Source: Bursaphelenchus xylophilus (lineage: Eukaryota; Nematoda; Chromadorea; Rhabditida; Aphelenchoididae). Taken from it: a stretch of 64,000 bases of DNA. Position 1 is the stretch's first letter. Each line of letters begins with the position of its first letter. The notes beneath the pieces were generated by a model. That model saw nothing but the letters and a program-made list of their open reading frames with translations, searched no databases and had not been told where the DNA came from. Below, one piece after another: positions 31,605 through 45,075 of this stretch. The stretch covers positions 6,510,001-6,574,000 of the forward strand of contig CAJFCV020000002.1 in NCBI GenBank assembly GCA_904066235.2, read 5' to 3'. Made by a program: the position numbers and the translations under genes.

Positions 31605-34600
31605 ATGTGGAAAAGATTTTCAGACAAAATCCATAGGACTTTCTTCGATTACGGAAAGTAGGTTCGGAGAGCATGGCTAACATCTTCCAGACTCTGTTCA
31701 GCTCATCCCATAGCATGTATCTCTTTGTCCTTGCTGTCAGTGGTGTTTCTGTCATATCCGGCAATGCTAAAGATGGAATTGCCAGTTTCAAGTCCATTTG
31801 ATGTATTTTGGCACCAGAAAAAGGATTTTATTCAAGGTGATTACAATATGAAGTGATTTAATCAAACATTTAGACCCGCCTGCATGGCTGAATGGAAGAC
31901 CCGGTCTGTATATTCAACAAATCGTGCTTACTGCGAACGTTGATCCTTGGAATTCCACAGAATGCACTCCAGATATAGTAAGAGCGTTCAATATAATATA
32001 TATTATATATTACTTTAGGTTATAAGGGCAGCGATCCTTCAAACATTTAGAATAAGAGAAATTGCAATTGATGTAAAAACCGACAGTTCCCTATTTAAGA
32101 ATCTGTGTCTGCAAGTTAATACAGACGGCCGATCTGAATGTTTATTATTGTCGCCAGCATTGATATGGAACGATGACATAAATAAGGTCAAAAAAGATGC
32201 CGATATAAGAAGAACAATATATAAACATCAGTGTCACGGTGCATTGTGTAAAAGGGACTTGTTGTTGGGGACACCCATATGGAATACTGGGATTAAAAAG
32301 AATTACCAAACTAATCGGCAGAGAAGTAGGTAAATTTTGATATTAAGAATGTTGTGATTCAGCTATCCATTTGGGCGTTACTTTGCTATTCACTTCGATT
32401 GATGACGAATGGAGAAATCTTTTAATTAAAACACTGTCTGAGAGGTTTACAATAATCAGATCCCATGCCTTCGACGAAGATACCCTGATCCACGTTTATT
32501 ACAGGCCTGGCCATTACTTTTCCGATTACTTTCCTATCTTGGCTTCTTACTTTGTTTGTGCTGTAAGTTCGTGAACATGCCGGCCATTTGTTGCAGATAT
32601 ATTTTTATTACACTGTAAAAAAGTTCGAGATGGTTAAGAGTAAAGTGGGCCTTGCTGTGGCGTCCTTCTTTACTGTAGTTTTTACTCTGACAACAACATT
32701 GGGGATATGCCATCATTTGGATATGAGTGCATCTGTAGGGAGATCCCGTTTGTTCCCTTATTTGGCTATGATTGTTGGACTCGAGAATATTCTTTGCATT
32801 ACTCGGTAAGGGTGTATTGTATGTTGATGTTATTTGATATCTTTAGTTCTGTTGTTTATATCCCCCCATCTTTTGATATCTCCTTCCGTGTAGCCCACGG
32901 ACTTTCGGAAGAAGGGCAGAAGATTACTAAATATTTTTTACTGGAGCTTCATTTCTTATTATTTGGGTATCTAACACAGGTTCCGGAGATCCAGGAGTTT
33001 TGTCTGTTTGCTTTTATCGGAATTGTTGTTGATCTATACATGCAAGTAAGTATTAGTTCGAGAAAATTAGTATTCAAGTTATTTTTCTATACACCATGCC
33101 TCATCTTCGATCTCAGTCGTATGGATTCAGACGACAGAAAAAGATTTTCGTTAATGCTTCTCAGTTCGAATATAAGAAAATTTAAAAAATACCAAAGCCC
33201 GAAGTAAGTCAAGGTTACATATTATATAATAATTCGCGCTTTTTAGATGCCCTGCAGAGTATATTTTCCCATCATTATTTAAAAGAAAGAATAAATTAAC
33301 TAGAACTTTATCCGAGGATAACCTGAAGGACAACAACTTCAAGAAGAGTAAGAACAATAAAGCATAGATTAATTTAATAGGTCACAAAAGATCATCCTCC
33401 TCTTCTGTCCACAAGAAGAATCCTTCCGACTCGACGACCCTGGAGGCGTTTTCGAATCGGCTGAGGGTTCTTCATTATTGGACTCGGACTAGGATCGCCC
33501 AGAGAATTATCATGATTTCCTTTATTCTCTGGGTGGTTTGGTTGGCGTTTTTAGTTCAGAAATGGAGGGTTTTTGAAGGTTTGTTTGGAGAACCCTCAAA
33601 CCTGACATCTCAAGGAGATCTGCGATGGATTAGTCATCATATTTTGGATACTGCTCCCTTGGAGTGGAGTGTTTGGCAGACCAGTACCTTCAAATGGTGG
33701 CCATTATTATTGGAACAGTACAATCTTTCATTATCTGGATTTTATGTCACCTTTTTACCAATTATTTCATTACGCAAAAGTATTCCTTATAACGACCCTG
33801 AACTGCAAATAATTGCCGGAAATATTCAAAACAAAGTAAACTTGGAGTTACAGTAAGAATTTTAAAAAAAAGATTTATTTCTAGAGATCGAATTGATTGG
33901 TTGGAAAGGGAAATGTCACGATGGCTAATAATCTCAGCCATCCTCCCTTTCCTCATCGTCATTCTTTTCATATTATACATGTGTTTCTGGGAGAAATGGT
34001 TGCAATGGAGAAACGAATTAAAATCTGCGTTCGCTCTGAAGCGATCTACCTTCAGAACTCGCTTAAGTTCCGTGGAATTGACCCCGTTGGCTTTCTCGAG
34101 ACATGAATTGCCCGTAGAATGTGCTTCAGTTCATGAGGATACAATAGTTTCAGCTTCAGTTAATGGGCAAGTCTTTATCTGGGATGCCAAATCTGGGGAA
34201 TTGAGGAATTCGTTATTACGATACAAACAAAATCAAGTCGGCAAGCTTCGATCCAACTCTATGTTTCTCCCGAATGAGCCTGTAAACCAAGGGGACACCA
34301 AAAAAAGATCATCGGTGTGGTGTCTGGATGTTAAGTAGGACAAGATTACACCGAAATATATCCTTGCAGTGATATTTACATTGTCATTGGGTGCTCTGAT
34401 GGAGAGATTCAATTAGGACGGACTAAAGATGGCGAAATTGTGCAATCAAAAGCTGGAGAAAAAGCAGGAGTCACCCATATAAATGTAATTACAATTGAAT
34501 AGCTATGGCAGTATGATTTTAGATATTGGGAAATCGAGTGGTGGCCGGCCGTCTCACTGCGATCGTTGAAGTCATGGAGATTAGCACTTTTATAGATAAT

Positions 34601-35399
34601 TATGTAATTATTTCGTAATTTTCTATGATTAGAATATTTAGGGTGAGGAAGCTGTTGTCTTAGACCTTTTGACTAAAAATTACGCGCATCAGAAGCCGAT
34701 TACTAATTTAATATGCACTTCGAAACATATAATAACATCCAGTTATGACAACTCTCTTCGGGTGATTGACCAGAATTCGCTTCAGCTGAGTCATTCACTT
34801 TACGGACACAATAACTCTGTTATTTCCATTTGTATCGATGAAGAGCAAGATGTAAGATTACGTAATAATCATGACACGGTGTCTTTTAGTTGTTATTCAG
34901 TAGTTGTGATTCTGGTCGTATTTGTTGTTGGAGTATCGAAACCGGACGATTACTGCGGAGTCTGGAGAAAGAAGACAGTCTCCCCGTGGAGATTATTTGT
35001 ACGACCAAGTACTTAATCGGTTTCAGTATTGATGCTGGATTATGGGTATGGGATAAACAAGATGGGGATCTCATATTCAACCTTTCCTTGCATGAACAAA
35101 CAGATCCATTGACCTTATTATTAGATATCGATGAGAATATCGAGCCAGTTCTAAGAGAAGGGAGATTCTTGGCCAGAATAAATGATAGTTACGTTTGCAC
35201 AAGCGATGTCGATTCCGTACAAATATGGGACATTGAAGCGAGATCTGTGGTCAAACAGGTAACCTCTTATGTTTCTAATAACTACTTGAATCAGATTCGC
35301 CTCCCAGCTCCTATCGATTCTATTCAGAATCTAGACCAGAAAAGTGTTTTATGTTGCGCTGGGACTGAACTCTACAGAATCAGCGCTCCTATCAAATGA
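31605..35399 (+). CDS. SCAP: SREBP cleavage-activating protein (SCAP)
   Basis: The start at 31605 (MWKRFSDKIHRTFFDYG) is joined by a 33-nt intron (31658-31690) to the first membrane helix, LCSAHPIACISLSLLSVVFL. Exon 3 begins at 31874 with PPAWLNGRPGLYIQQIV, matching the SCAP lumenal loop. The sterol-sensing domain follows: MVKSKVGLAVASFFTVVFTL, RLFPYLAMIVGLENILCITR and VPEIQEFCLFAFIGIVVDLY. A linker with HYWTRTRIAQRIIM and a second lumenal loop (FKWWPLLLEQYNLSLSGFYV) come next. WD40 repeats close the protein, for example SASVNGQVFIWDAKSGELRN, SGRICCWSIETGRLL and VDSVQIWDIEARSV. SCAP escorts SREBP from ER to Golgi for lipid-synthesis control. The C. elegans counterpart is scp-1. Length is about 1,000 residues, shorter than human SCAP. 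Confidence 0.95.
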
Positions 35400-35469
35400 T
35401 GAAACTTTATTACATTTCCAAATTACAACAAAATAAATTTTACAAAAGACATATAACCATCACAGGGAA

Positions 35470-35899
35470 TCATCGCATGTTGTGGGGGTAATCACCTCGT
35501 GTTTTTGGCGAGAATAAAAGATTGGAACGGTGGGGGATGGGATCGTGGGGACCAGGTGTGGGGACATGGCCAGCACAGTAAACCTAATAACCCGAGGATT
35601 TACCTTACAACAATTAAAGTGATTTAAGATCCCACAAAAAGACTTACCTCTAAGTCTTGAGTGTCATTTCTGTTGTTGAAGTAAGTCTTCAGCGACAACC
35701 TCGTACCACATATCCAACATTTGAAGCATCCTTTGTGAAACATAGCACCATCTTTCAACGGTCCCACCTTATCATTGATATATGTCGGCCGTTTACATCG
35801 GAAACAGGGTTCCTTCATTCTACTTGTAATTCCGAAGAATTGCAGGCTTTTCCGGCCTTGAAGAAGATCCAAACACGCGCGAGGATGTTCTGCAAACAT
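35470..35899 (-). CDS. Single LIM-domain protein (5' end uncertain)
   Basis: Two exons are secure: one ending at 35648 and 35583-35470. They encode one LIM domain: EPCFRCKRPTYINDKVG, HKGCFKCWICGTRLSLKTYF, and, after the intron, VYCAGHVPTPGPHDP. The zinc ligands are C-x2-C, H-x2-C, C-x2-C and C-x2-H. The tail is short and Pro/His-rich, ending YPHNMR. Start candidates are 35899 and 35818; a helical frame upstream (35940-36056, RIKEICAKMNERVHKME) may be an earlier exon, but I could not join it cleanly. LIM domains bind partner proteins at cytoskeletal or muscle attachment sites or in the nucleus; the subfamily is not identified. The gene converges with SCAP, 70 bp apart. Confidence 0.72.
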
Positions 35900-36429
35900 C
35901 CACCGCCTCCATCTTGTGTACTCTCTCGTTCATCTTAGCACAGATTTCCTTGATCCGTGTTAGCTGCGCAATTAGAGAGCATCGGATTAAGAGGGACATC
36001 CGGAGAAGCAAAGACAGCAGGAACGTTTCTATGATTATGATATACGTGTGACGCAATAATGCTCAATTATCAAATTCGACAGATTCAATCATCTCCTCAA
36101 GAGATATTTCTTCAATACAACAGAAAAAACTTGATAAAGGATGACGCAGTTTAACATGTTACAATTTAGATGAAGGTGAAAGAACATGCGACAGGAGCTT
36201 AAACAAAATGTCTCAGTAAAAATAAAATTAGTCTTCTTTTCGTCTCCCGAACGGGTTTTCCTTTCAGTCATCATTTTTTTGTGTATTTTTACGTAGTAAA
36301 AAAGTTGTTTCTCTTCGTATTTCGGGACACGAATTGTAGAGTCATTGACAGAATAGGCGGTTATTTGGCGATGTCCTTTTGTACATCAACAACAGTCATC
36401 ATTGTTTTCCTTTTACTTTCCCTGATTCT

Positions 36430-38173
36430 ATGTTCAAATGGCTTCTTCTTTTTACTCTCATAACAAAAACGAACGGAGAAAAGTCTCCGAATATATTGTT
36501 GTTGTTGGCCGATGATCTTGGATATGCAGATGTGGACTGGCATGATCCAAAGTAAGGATAACGTAAAGTCCAAAGCCTTTTAGACTCTCAACTCCTAATT
36601 TGCGGAAGCTGGCATTTAGTGACCACACAGTTTACCTGACCAATTCTTATGTAAATCAGCTTTGTACACCGTAAGAAAACATTAATGTCTATATAAATGT
36701 AGAACCCGCTCTTCTCTTATGACGGGATATTACCCGTTCCGAACTGGAACTCAGGATGGAGTTTTCTTACACATGGAGCCCGCTGGAGTACCTTTGGACT
36801 TCCCATTTCTACCACAAAATATGAGGAAGCTTGGGTATAAAAACTATTTGGTTGGAAAATGGCATTTAGGTTATTGTAAAAGGGAGTTTCTTCCAACGAA
36901 TAGAGGATTCGACTACTTTTATGGGTAATGAAAAGATTAAACTTACGCAAATTATCTTATTAGGTATTATGGACCTCAACAAGGATACTTCAATCACAGT
37001 GCAGATATGTTTGACAGAAACAGCAAACGGGTAGTCCGAGGATTGGACTTCTTCGAGGAAATCAACGGAGCTTCTGTGCCTATTACCGACAAAACCGGCG
37101 TATATTCTACCGTAATAGAATATACAAAACTTACAAAATTGAGTATATTTTAGGATTTATTTACTGACAAAACCATGCGAATTCTCGATCAACATCCAAA
37201 TTCGCTTCCCTTCTTCATGTTCTTATCGTTCCAAGCGGTTCATGCCCCTTTACAAGCTCCTATTTACTACAAAAAAAGATGTTCTACTCTATTTTATGAT
37301 CACCGCCGGCAACTATATTGCGGTAGCGTAAACTATTACATAAAAAATTTACAATAATTACTTATAGGTATGTTGGCGTCAATGGACGACGCTGTTGGAA
37401 AGATGATAGACTATTTAAAAGCCAAAGGCCTATACGAAAATACCGTCATCATATTCAGCAGTGACGTAAGTCTAAAGCAAGGTACAATAAGGTGTTTCTA
37501 GAACGGCGGAGATACCAAATTTGGAGCCTCGAATCGTCCTTACAAAGGAGAAAAGAACTCGATTTGGGAAGGAGGAACCAAGACAGTGACCTTCTTCCAT
37601 TCCAAAAAACACATAGACAAGTTCAGCTACAGGCATGAGTAAGTAAGTAAAATACCTGTACGGCGGTCCAATTTAAGCCTCTTCCATGTTGTGGATTGGC
37701 ATCCAACTCTCCTAGGCATCGGTGGATCCGGACTTCCTCGTTATGGTAAGGGTGATTTCAAAAAAAAAACAATCCTAGGTGATGGACTAAATCAGTGGCC
37801 ACTAATCCTTGGTAACGAAAAGAATGTAACCCGAAGAAGTCAATTCATCTACAACATTAATCATCCTATCTCCGCCATTAGACGTGGAGAGTTTAAATTG
37901 ATATATGAAACAAAAGACATATTCAGACACGACCCGATGGCCAGAGCCAAACTCTACAAACTAACAAGTAATCACCCAAAACTTTAGACCCATCTTTAAG
38001 GCGATCCATTGGAGACCACAGATGTCTCGAAGAGATATCCTTTGGTGGTCAGCGAGATGATCAGTCATCTAAAAGAATATGCAGCCAAGGGAAGACACTC
38101 AGTCAGAAAACCGTTAGACCCGAGAGGAAATCCGCTAAATCATAATAATATCTATTTGGGCGGATGGTGTTGA
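36430..38173 (+). CDS. Arylsulfatase B-like secreted sulfatase
   Basis: Exons begin at 36430 with a signal peptide ([16 protein letters not shown]) and continue 36584-36670, 36703-36924, 36964-37111 and from 37154 onward. [19 protein letters not shown] holds the metal-binding Asp pair. The catalytic motif is split by an intron: LCTP then TRSSLMTG, giving C-T-P-T-R, where Cys is converted to formylglycine. [37 protein letters not shown] and [15 protein letters not shown] with its DNGG metal ligands follow. [10 protein letters not shown] and YNINHP in the C-terminal part match the ARSB/I/J branch. It would remove sulfate from glycosaminoglycan or related substrates in lysosomes or outside the cell. 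Modification needs a sulfatase-modifying factor. All core residues are present. Confidence 0.92.
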
Positions 38174-38643
38174 ATTTTCCTATCCTTAAAGTACATAATA
38201 AAATACGGTCTCTTGAGAAACGGTGAATGATATTTCCAAGCCGGGTGTTTCTTTTTGGAATATTATTTTTTGTTTTGTCTAGGCTTGTTAATTTTACGGA
38301 TTTTTTTCAGTCAAGTTGACGTCAAATTACGTCAAACTAGCGTCATTTTGGCTAACCAAATTGAAAATTCAGTTATATGAAGCTTTCAAACGCAAGGGAT
38401 TTGTGAATACCGTTCATATTAGTCCCAACAATTTTTACTTTTTATGTTTAATCGGAGGTAGCCATCAATCGTATTGGATTTCGAGTTCGTACAGTCAATG
38501 TTGATCAATGAAATTTTACCTTACTTGTGTCCCACCACGACCAACGTGTTGCTGCCAAAATTTTTGGCGTTGTGCATAAAGCAAAATTCAGGCTCCGGCC
38601 CGGAAAAATTATTATAATACATATAAGATTAAAAGGAAGCTAA
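38174..38643. other. Intergenic region with GACGTCA-like tract
   Basis: No gene is supported. Around 38300-38345 a run of GTCAAGTTGACGTCAAATTACGTCA-type words (shortened here) resembles the tract in the LRRC58 intron at 25070-25170, suggesting a shared repeat. The open frame at 38316-38504 spans it and is not considered real. Confidence 0.45.
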
Positions 38644-41600
38644 ATGGGATTAACAAAAGACTACCTTCGTTTTGTTTATGGAGGCCGATGTAATATTGTT
38701 TCTTCCCAAAATGGGATGATAGAATCAGTCGACAAACTGCACTGTGCAGTCGTTACTGGAGAAGCCGTGACGATTTATAACTTGAGGACTCTGGAGAAGG
38801 TATTTGTCGGCTTGCGTATATTATTTTTTGCTGTTTAGGCTGCTGAATTAAGAAGAGAAGGCAAAGAAGTCACTGCGTTTAAGTTTAGCGATGACAGGAA
38901 AATGGTGGCCATTGGCTATGCTGACGGAGAAATTCATCTTTACAGAAAGACGAAAAGCGGTACGTGTTATTAATTTTTCGAGTAAATTATGTTTCTTGTT
39001 AGGTTACGAAGATCCTATTGTCTTTAATGGCCATAAAACATCAGTGAACTGTATCGCCTTCAGTCAAGACGGATTTACATTGGCATCTGGAGGTAGAGAT
39101 TCTGTGATTGTTCTTTGGGATATCTTGAATGAATCTGGTCTCCATCGTCTTTCTGGGCACACTGCCACCGTAACACATCTGCAGTTTACGCAAGACGACA
39201 AATTCTTGATTTCTAGGTAGGTTTGTAAGGATTATTATATGTTTTTAGTTCCAAGGACACGCAAGTGAAATTTTGGGATTTGGATTGTCAGAGTTGTTTT
39301 TACACATTGGCAGACAGTGTAACAGAGGTTTACACATTTGCTCTTTTAAAGCAAGGTCGGCTGTTGATTGTGGGGTCTTCCAATATGGAAATGGAGGTGT
39401 ATGAATTGATATGGGCTGATAAAGAGAAGGATGATGAAGATAACGAGGAGCCGAATGCCAAAAGGGTTACTTTGATAGGAACCGAAGCTTTCAATGAGGA
39501 GAATAACCAAGGAAATGTGAGTAGTTTTGATCTCGTTATTAATTCAATTTCAATTTTTTTAGGAAGTTGTGACTGTCAAAAAACGAGGGAATTTACTACG
39601 AAGGGCAAAGGGCCGAGCTCTTCAGTTGGTCAAAACTCCAGATGAATCATTGATTTGCTGTTTGGTAAGGATATTTACTGTTTCTTGTTATTCTTTTAGG
39701 GATCCGATACTCTGATCGATGTGTTCCGAGTGTTCACGACCGAAGAATCGAAGAAAAGGCTGAAGAAAAAGCTGAACAATGCTAAGAAACACGAAAGGTA
39801 AGCCGAAATAATGCAAAATATGCTGCTTTAGTGAGAACAAGCCGACTGAAAACGAGATTTCACGAGACCTTTCCGTCCTTTTGCAACATGTTGGTACTGT
39901 TGAAACGACTTACAAAGTAAAGTGGGCTGACTTCTCATCACAAGTGAAGTCAAATGAAGGGAAGCGTGAGTATAGGTTGTTTACTCTACTCAAGAACAAC
40001 ACTGTTCACGGTCATCTGGTTGATTTGGAGGTGAAACAAAATGTGATTCATTCAGAATCTGTTGTAAACTTGGATCAAGTCAGTTCCCGTTACTTTTTGC
40101 AAATGCCATATTATAGAGAGGTCATCGTACTGACGTCAGAGCGTTGGCTGTTACCAATAACAATGCTGCTTTTGTCTCTGCTGCGTCTGAATCCGCGATT
40201 CTCTGGGATATGGCCTCCTTGATGCCTGTGAATACCTTCTCTGATCCCCAGATGAAGGACATCTTGAGTGCAATTTTCTCTCCAAATGACAAACAGGTTA
40301 TTTTTGGAACAAAAGATGGCTCTCTTTTCTTGTTTGATGTTCCTACTTGTGAATTGTTAGACTCACTGAAGAAAGTGCATGATGGGGCCATCTTCTCCTT
40401 GTGTCCTCTTCCTAATGGCCATGGGTTTGTCTCGGCTAGTGCTGATAAAAAGGTTCTGTTCTGGAGGTATTCGGTCATCACAGAATACGAGAGGTAACTG
40501 TTCATTTATTTCTATATTTCTCGTTTAGAAAAAGGTTGACGTTCAGACAAGAGAGGTCATTGGAATTGTCTGATGAAATTTTATGCATGTGCATCTCTCC
40601 CAATTATAAGTTTATTGCGTTCGGGCTCTTGGATAACACAGCCAAAGTCTATTTCCTGGACAATCTGAAGTTCTTTGTTTCTTTATATGGGCATTCTCTT
40701 CCAGTGACTTGTCTTGATATTAGTCCAGACAGTAAATTGATTGCAACAGGTTCAGCCGACAAGAGTTTGAAGATATGGGGACTCGATTTTGGAGATTGTC
40801 ATCGCTCATTGTTCGCTCATGACGACACGTAAGTTATACTAAAGTGTTAGTATGTATGTTTAGTGTGACTTGCGTTAAATTCAATAAGGACTTAGAAGAA
40901 CAGTTAGTATGGTCCGCTGGGAAAGATGGAATGATAAAGCAATGGAATGCAAAGAAATTCGATCAAGTTCAGATTTTGGACGGCCATTTTGGAGAGATTC
41001 GAGCTCTTGAATCCTCATCAGACGGCCGAACTTTGGTAAGTTTTATTTATGATGTCGGAAAGGTGTGTAGATTTCGGCTTCTCATGACAAGGCAATCAAA
41101 TTGTGGGAATTGAGCGATGAAATTATAATGCCTGCCGAAGAAGAGGAACGGCTCAGAGAGAAGGAAGATCTGGAAAAGATTGTGGATGCTGAGGACATTG
41201 TGCCTGGCGAGAATCCGGATAATAAAGTCGACATGGCTTCCAAAAAAAATATTAGTTCCGTAAAAGGAGCGGAAGCTATACTGGATGCGGTTCAGATCTA
41301 CAGATCAGAGCTTGTCTCGGCTGCGGAAGACCCGAAACACAAACCGCATACTCTAATCGATGCCTACGGTAGTGAAAGTGTTGATCATTTCATCCTGGAC
41401 GCTATTTCCAAGATCAATTCAACTCACCTGGAGCGAAGTTTGTTGTTGGTTCCGTTTGATTATGTCGTGGATATTCTGTCGGCTCTCAACAAATGTGTGT
41501 CTCGCCATTATCGGCTTGAACTCGCTTCCAGAGTCATCCTGTTCTTGTTCAAGTACGTTTTTTGATCTCTGCCTCGATAACTATATCCTTTTAGGGTGAA

Positions 41601-41865
41601 TCTAAACCAACTGACGGCCCAGAAAGAGCTGCTTCCATTCCTGTTGGTCATTCAGAAGTCTCTTCCAAAGTATATCAGAGAATCCTCGGTAATACTCGCT
41701 AATTCTTACTAAACTTTTACTTTTTAGGACATTGTAAACTTTAATCTTTCTGCCCTCCGTCTACATAAGCTGTCCATTGAGGAAAGAGAACAAGTAAAAC
41801 TATTCAGAAATATCCAAAAACCGAAGAAGACGAAGAAGGCTATAGTGAAACCAGTTGTTTTATAA
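38644..41865 (+). CDS. WDR3: WDR3/Utp12 ribosome-biogenesis WD40 protein
   Basis: The start at 38644, [14 protein letters not shown], matches the conserved WDR3 N-terminus. About a dozen exons encode two WD40 propellers, with repeats such as [75 protein letters not shown] and [16 protein letters not shown] Lys/Glu-rich insert lies near 39420-39800. The end is the Utp12 domain: [20 protein letters not shown] and [20 protein letters not shown], closing with a basic tail. WDR3 is part of the UTP-B subcomplex of the small-subunit processome and acts in nucleolar 18S rRNA maturation. The spliced length of roughly 900 residues fits human WDR3 (943). Introns are mostly 40-50 nt. Confidence 0.95.
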
Positions 41866-42198
41866 TGAAATCCAACCTGTTATTTGTTAATCCCACTTTG
41901 TTGATTTTGTTGTTGATAAATCCGTTTCCAGTTGTTTTCACAGCCTTGTAGAGGACGGGGAAGCCCCTTTCCGAGCTTTTTTACTTTTATTCCCTTTCTT
42001 GGGCTCTTTTCTGGCCGTTGGGGGGAATTTTTTATTCAGACTTTTTTGGAACTAGAGTATTGGACATGCTAAAAATAAAATGTCAACTTTAACTCCAACG
42101 GCTTTTAGCCTGTTGGAATGCACCGGAAGATGATATTCGGTAAGCAAACGTATATGAGGTTTCAATTTTTAGATTTCTGATGACCTCTCGTCGAACCG

Positions 42199-45075
42199 AT
42201 GTTATTTTTTGCTTGGTCGCTTGTTTCCTCGGCCGTTCAATACACGAGGAGAAGACGATTACACAATCTCATTAGATCTCATTTGCTTGGGCCCTTAGGG
42301 AAGAACAAGGGATTATTATGCAGGTCAAGGAAGGACCATCTGAGTTCCCTTTTTTCGAAGCCCTTTCGTTATGGGGAGATTCGAAAAGCACCAAGCGAGC
42401 CAATCCTGAATAGTCATGCCCAATGTTCCGATCATGTAATCTATCACGCTGATGATCTGGATGTCATATCCATTATTCCGACAGTAAGTTTGTGTATTTT
42501 TCTTATCTCTATTTTAGGAATTAAAAATTAATGAATGGATTCCATCCTTTTCAAACAATCAGCATATTGTTATTGGTACAGACTCGATCAGGATTACATT
42601 TTCCATCAAGATACATTCAGATAATATCCCGTCCACTTCAAAATCAGATTTCGTTAAATTAGCGACATCAGGTGTTGCGGAAAACAATACAATAGACACG
42701 TATCTAGTAGGAAAAAATTCAATAACAAACAAAATGTTAATGTTTAGATCGATCAATTTGCAAATAGAATTGCCAGAAAAAAAGATGGCTTCGATGAAAT
42801 GTTGTATGAAGCCGATCTTGAGAACTTCTGTCTAATCGTCATTTATTGGGCCGAGGGTAATTTAAGTGCCTTAAATGGGAGTTGGAAAGTCAGTGAAATA
42901 ATTTGTAAGTTTTTTTAACCTCATACTGTAGAATATGTATATTATTTGTCGTGCTTTTAATCAGATTTATTTTAGCTGTCAGGCTGCCAGATCTCAGGGG
43001 TCTTTTTTCCGACCAAGAGCCTTCATCCCGTACTGATTCTTGTTCCTCTCTCTCAGTGTATCCCTCCTTTCTGTCCTTAAATGCTTGTCGCTCCACTTCT
43101 GCTCAGCGAACCCATGACATTAACTCTCGTCCATATACCCTCTTGGAATGGTTATATCAAAAGGAACATGGATTGGGTGTGAATAATTATTACATTCATT
43201 CTGGACGTCGAGCTAATGAATCACATCCTCAACTACAGTACATTAGCGATACCGCGTTACACCTTGACCTCGAAGAAAGGTAAAACATTACATAAAAATA
43301 ATATTGTGGTTTCAGGAAATATAACTTAATTAGTAGTCTACCTAGTCCTAGCAGCACTTAGCGTTTACCGTTAATTTACTGAATCAGATTATTTTTCGGG
43401 AAAGAATTGAAAAGACTGCGGCCAAAAAATTATGACACAAACGGTTAAATGATTGCGTGTTACTCAAGGAATGAATTAATTACTTCCTAAATTACGTTTT
43501 AATTATTTTTTATTTGAGTTCCCACTAGTTCTTTGAAAAACTGAGATGGCCAGGATATTTCCCATTCTGGGGCAATCTAAGGTTCAAGAGGCGTCTACTT
43601 TGGCAAAACCAACTTAAAGAAACAAAATGAAATTAACACGTTCCTGATATATCTTTTTTTAGGCCAACAAGATTTTCATCGGCCGCGCCCAGCTCCTCGG
43701 TCTCGTGGAATCGTTCCCAGGCATTGTCAGTCAGATATCGAAGCCTGTCTCCATCAAGCGGAAACTCTCGGACACATCAACGCCGTTCTTATACTCGGGG
43801 TTATCATACTTACAGTAACCCCAGAGACTCCAGTTTTCAGGAATACAATTGTTACAAAGATCCATACAAAGATTACTGTAGCGATGATCAGTGTGTCCCC
43901 ACTTATTTCAAGAACCTGAGAAGTCGAGGTCAGAGTCAGAGGTTGTCAGCTCGAACGAATAATAAGTAAGTATATAAATTGCGTAAACAACTTAATTTGT
44001 CTTTATTTAAGCTCAAGCCATCCTTCCAGATCTTCTACAATTGAGGATTTCGAGGACTCCGAATTGAAAAACGAAACTTTAAGGTGGGTCTTAATTAAAG
44101 CAGTGCAATTATAACTTGTACTTGCACTTCGTGATTACAATATAAGTCTGCAAAAGCAAGCCTTACATAATGCAGGCGACTCTTTAATCTGATTGCTTAT
44201 GGCTAATGATATAAGACACGTTTTTGAAGGAATAATCCCGCCTGGCACGTCATCGTCCTTATGTTTTTCTTGACTTATGTGGAAAATATTGGATGAGGGG
44301 CCTGTCTAGTATTAATGGGAGACCCGAAAATGGGTCCCATCTTCGGGTCTCCCTCTTTCGGGGCGCCTTTTCGGGTGAGGACTTTTTGGGCCTTGCCCGT
44401 TCGGGTGGTGCCTTTTCGGGTCTTGAGTTTTCGGTCGGGCGATTTTTCGAGTGATGAGTAAAAAATTGTAAAATCAAATACTAATGATGACAAAACATTC
44501 TAAATAATTAAAAAAAAAACTTTTTATTTGTTTTTGTTGTTTTTGTCAAAGAACAATTCAAATTCGCCAAAAGGTCGTATAAATATACTTGTCGAAATTC
44601 CAATGGCACAACATTCTAAAGTTCCTAATAACTGAGAATAAAGTCGGATTATGGGGTAATCATCACATCACCCTTTCCTTGCCTTAATAGTCCTGTAGTA
44701 TTCTATTTTAGTTGTGTACTCTGTCTTAGAATCACAGCGGCTTGTTTGTCCTGGGTCCAATTTCTTTCACGTATTCAGAACAAGATACGTTTACGTTCAC
44801 ACCCAAAGATACATCTGGATTTACCCATTCTCTTTTATTTCAGCGTTTCTTCGAACCAAACTTGTCTGGACGCCCCTCAGGGCATTGAAAGTGTCCCAGA
44901 GTATAACGGTGATAGTGCTCGGGACAAAGTGACTCCATTGGCCTCGGAACTAAGAGTAGACCCTCAAATCGCAACAATTTTAGCTCAAAGGGATAAGGCC
45001 GATCTCTTACAACGTCTGAATTCAGATCTCTCGGGAAGGATGGAGATGGAAAGATTGTCTGCCGAGGTAAGTTAA
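42199..45075 (+). CDS. Uncharacterised Ser/Arg-rich exons, possibly 5' part of bpl-1
   Basis: Exons from 42199 join in frame: 42199-42483, about 42519-42710, 42752-42904, 42976-43279, then a Ser/Arg/Tyr-rich exon to 43966, about 44012-44082 and 44844-45066. The start is hydrophobic then basic (MLFFAWSLVSSAVQYTRRRR). Middle exons include HVIYHADDLDVISIIP and ENFCLIVIYWAEGNLSALNG. Later parts are low-complexity (RSLSPSSGNSRTHQ). The last exon has a helical stretch, LRVDPQIATILAQRDKADLL. I do not recognise a family. The same strand continues 1.0 kb later into the biotin ligase gene, so this may be its long N-terminus, as some animal holocarboxylase synthetases have; but the phase at 45066 does not match the exon at 46094, and it could instead end at 45075. 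Confidence 0.55.
44280..44460. repeat. CGGGTC-rich repeat inside an intron
   Basis: Multiple CGGGT words at short intervals (for example TTCGGGTCTCC, TTTTCGGGTGAGG, TTCGGGTGGTG) form a low-complexity tract between two exons of the Ser/Arg-rich gene. The same word dominates repeats at 51935-52013 and, in reverse, 53170-53215. Its minus strand makes spurious open frames. Confidence 0.65.

Noticed and set aside
31558..31797. 79-residue minus-strand open frame with a hydrophobic end
   Set aside because: It is the complement of SCAP exons 1-2, whose protein matches the SCAP N-terminus closely.
40122..40505. 127-residue minus-strand frame
   Set aside because: Antisense to WD40 exons of WDR3; the plus strand has clear WD repeat motifs.
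44259..44493. Two overlapping minus-strand frames rich in Pro, Lys and Arg
   Set aside because: They read the CGGGTC repeat in reverse, with repeat-driven composition and no conserved feature.
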